Positions 62,465 to 64,000 of a stretch of DNA of 64,000 nucleotides are shown here, one piece after another. This DNA is from Spirosoma telluris (lineage in GTDB: Bacteria; Bacteroidota; Bacteroidia; Cytophagales; Spirosomataceae): NCBI GenBank assembly GCA_003259005.1, contig QLII01000001.1, positions 4,790,501 to 4,854,500 on the forward strand. The letters are read 5' to 3'. Under the pieces are notes generated by a model. The model had not been told where the DNA came from. It ran no database searches and saw nothing but the letters and a program-made list of their open reading frames with translations. A program made the position numbers and the translations under genes. Position 1 is the stretch's first letter; every line of letters begins with the position of its first letter.

Positions 62465-63937
62465 ATGTATGAAAAGAATATAGGTACGAAGCAAAAAGCA
62501 TTACGCATTAATCTGGATCGACGTATTTATGGCTCCTTTGCGGAGATTGGTGCCGGTCAGGAAACGGCCGCTATGTTTTTTAAAGCAGGTGGCTCATCCG
62601 GGACGATTGCCAAAACCATGTCGGCCTATGATATGACCTTCAGCGACTCTATTTATGGCGTTGAAGAAAGTGGCCGATATGTCGTTGAGTCTCGACTGGT
62701 GAAAATGTTGAGCAAAGAATATAGCCTCTTAGAGAAACGATTAGCCGAAAAACGTGGTCCAGACACCACGTTTTTTGCGTTTGCCAATACGGTTGTTGCC
62801 CTGAATTACCAGAAAACCAACGAAGCCCACGGCTGGCTTGGGTGCCGATTTCAGTTAAATCCCCAGTCGGGCTACAACGACGTGATCATCCACGTCCGAA
62901 TGATCGACAATGAAAATATCCTTCAACAGCAGGCCCTCGGTATCATTGGTGTTAACCTGATCTATGGCTGTTATTATTACGCCAAATCACCCGAAACACT
63001 GGTTTTGTCGCTTATGGACGATCTGGCTCCTGAGCGTATACAAATTGACATGATCCGGTTTAATGGCCCCGATTTTGCGGATGTCGATAACCGGTTGATG
63101 AGCCTGCATCTGGTTAAAAATGGCTTTACAGATGCCGCTTTGTTCGGGCCGGATGGTCAGGTACTGCAACCCTCAGAAGCGCTTTATAAGAAACACATTC
63201 TGGTTATGCGTGGGCGATTGCGTCCGGTTACTAATGTCCAGATGGACATGATCGAAAATGGCCTGAAGCAGTTTAAGGATGAACCTGACGTGGATGCCAA
63301 TCGGGTAATTTCGATGGCGGAGTTAACACTCCATAATTTGAAAGCCAACGAACAGGGCATCGATGAGAAAGACTTTCTGGACCGGGTCGATATTCTGTGC
63401 TCAATGGGCCAGACGGTAATGATTTCCAACTATCTGGAATATTATAAACTGGTCGCTTATCTGGCTCGACTGACACGCCTTAAAATTGGTCTGATTGTCG
63501 GTATTCCGAACCTAGAGTATATTTTCGAAGAAGGACACTATGAATTTTTACCAGGTGGTATTCTGGAGTCTTTCGCCACCTTATTCAGCCGGAAGGTGAA
63601 GTTGTTTGTGTATCCGACCCTGAAAGAAGGAGCTATTTATACCTGCAATGAATTCAAGTTGCCTGCCACGTTAGAGCCCTTGTTTCAGTACCTGGTTCGG
63701 AATGATAAAATTGAGGACATAACGGATTACAACGAGCAAAATCTGCACATATCGACCGATCATGTGCTGGAAATGATTCAGTTAGGGGAAGATGGTTGGG
63801 AGAAAATGGTACCCGATCGTGTAGCCGAACAGATTAAGGCGAACTGTCTGTTTGGTTATCCCTGCGAAGTGGAATATATTCCTATTGGCCAGCAAGTACG
63901 CCAACAGCAGGTAGAAGAGCAGAATTCTGCCCATTAA
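62465..63937 (+). CDS. Conserved Bacteroidota protein of unknown function, 490 aa
   Basis: Large soluble protein starting MYEKNIGTKQKALRINLDRR, with the strongly patterned GSFAEIGAGQETAAMFFKAG and SAYDMTFSDSIYG near the N-terminus. I recall this family in many Cytophagales genomes, sometimes labelled nicotinate-nucleotide adenylyltransferase, but I see no HxGH nucleotidyltransferase motif, so I do not use that name. No signal peptide or membrane segment. Probably cytoplasmic. Confidence 0.75.
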   Translation: MYEKNIGTKQKALRINLDRRIYGSFAEIGAGQETAAMFFKAGGSSGTIAKTMSAYDMTFSDSIYGVEESGRYVVESRLVKMLSKEYSLLEKRLAEKRGPDTTFFAFANTVVALNYQKTNEAHGWLGCRFQLNPQSGYNDVIIHVRMIDNENILQQQALGIIGVNLIYGCYYYAKSPETLVLSLMDDLAPERIQIDMIRFNGPDFADVDNRLMSLHLVKNGFTDAALFGPDGQVLQPSEALYKKHILVMRGRLRPVTNVQMDMIENGLKQFKDEPDVDANRVISMAELTLHNLKANEQGIDEKDFLDRVDILCSMGQTVMISNYLEYYKLVAYLARLTRLKIGLIVGIPNLEYIFEEGHYEFLPGGILESFATLFSRKVKLFVYPTLKEGAIYTCNEFKLPATLEPLFQYLVRNDKIEDITDYNEQNLHISTDHVLEMIQLGEDGWEKMVPDRVAEQIKANCLFGYPCEVEYIPIGQQVRQQQVEEQNSAH

Positions 63938-64000
63938 GACTATTCATTATTGATTGTCATCTGGTTGTCACTAATTGTATATTCATAAACATGAAGTATT

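Noticed and set aside
62465..63937. Nicotinate-nucleotide adenylyltransferase
   Set aside because: No HxGH or similar nucleotidyltransferase motif is visible; left as unknown.

Overview
The window looks like the chromosome of a Bacteroidota bacterium, probably Cytophagales (Spirosoma-like). This rests on the style of the housekeeping genes at the right end (rnr, lipB, yraN, a C-terminal-type S41 lipoprotein peptidase), Bacteroidota-type integrases, DUF5977/DUF6712-type phage proteins and a TAnnTTTG promoter. The genus is an inference; no rRNA is present.

Layout. (1) Bases 1 to about 39,900: right part of a tailed-phage (siphovirus-like) prophage on the + strand; its left end is outside the window. 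Order: primase-helicase C-terminus, small early genes, tail/fibre genes (5.5-8.1 kb), S49 prohead protease, scaffold-like protein and major capsid protein (8.3-10.8 kb), tail tube-like protein, terminase small and large subunits (14.9-17.0 kb), portal (17.6-18.9 kb), connector-like DUF6712, a membrane/lysis cluster (19.9-24.4 kb), DUF5977 tail protein, tape measure (31.3-34.9 kb), distal tail protein. Five AT-rich cargo islands of mostly unknown genes interrupt the operon (1.6-4.4, 12.9-14.8, 25.5-27.3, 30.6-31.1, 36.6-37.2 kb), most of them next to terminator hairpins. An IS982-family element with a 7-bp target duplication sits in the first. The phage integrase (37.3-39.8 kb) is cut in two by an IS630-family element.

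(2) Bases 39,893 to 55,602: a second integrated element of 15.7 kb between two copies of a 15-bp core (gtgctcccgaaggga). The core is the 3' end of a tRNA-Arg(CCG) gene at 55,589-55,660. The element has its own integrase beside the tRNA, an AlpA-like excisionase, a Toprim-primase/helicase, iteron clusters around an AT-rich tract, a second tyrosine recombinase, an FN3 membrane protein, and no virion genes. This resembles a phage satellite (PICI-like) or integrative plasmid placed in tandem with the prophage at one att site. Its left arm carries cargo: a HigB/HTH-ImmA pair and a convergent operon mutT - thymidylate synthase-like - alpha-glutamyl/putrescinyl-thymine pyrophosphorylase-like. The last is the best candidate for an undescribed nucleotide-modification or defence system. 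A 0.7-kb gene-free tract beside it holds a row of unrelated inverted repeats.

(3) Bases 55.6-64 kb: core chromosome with rnr, a 3'-5' exonuclease-like gene, a small unknown gene, lipB, yraN, an S41 peptidase lipoprotein and a conserved protein of unknown function.

A striking feature is seven genes (tail tube, terL twice, portal, a structural gene, a tail-region gene, mutT) each broken by what reads as loss of exactly one G (or C) in a G/C run. This points to systematic homopolymer undercalling in the assembly, or to a homopolymer-contraction mutational process; gene products are described here as if the frames were restored.
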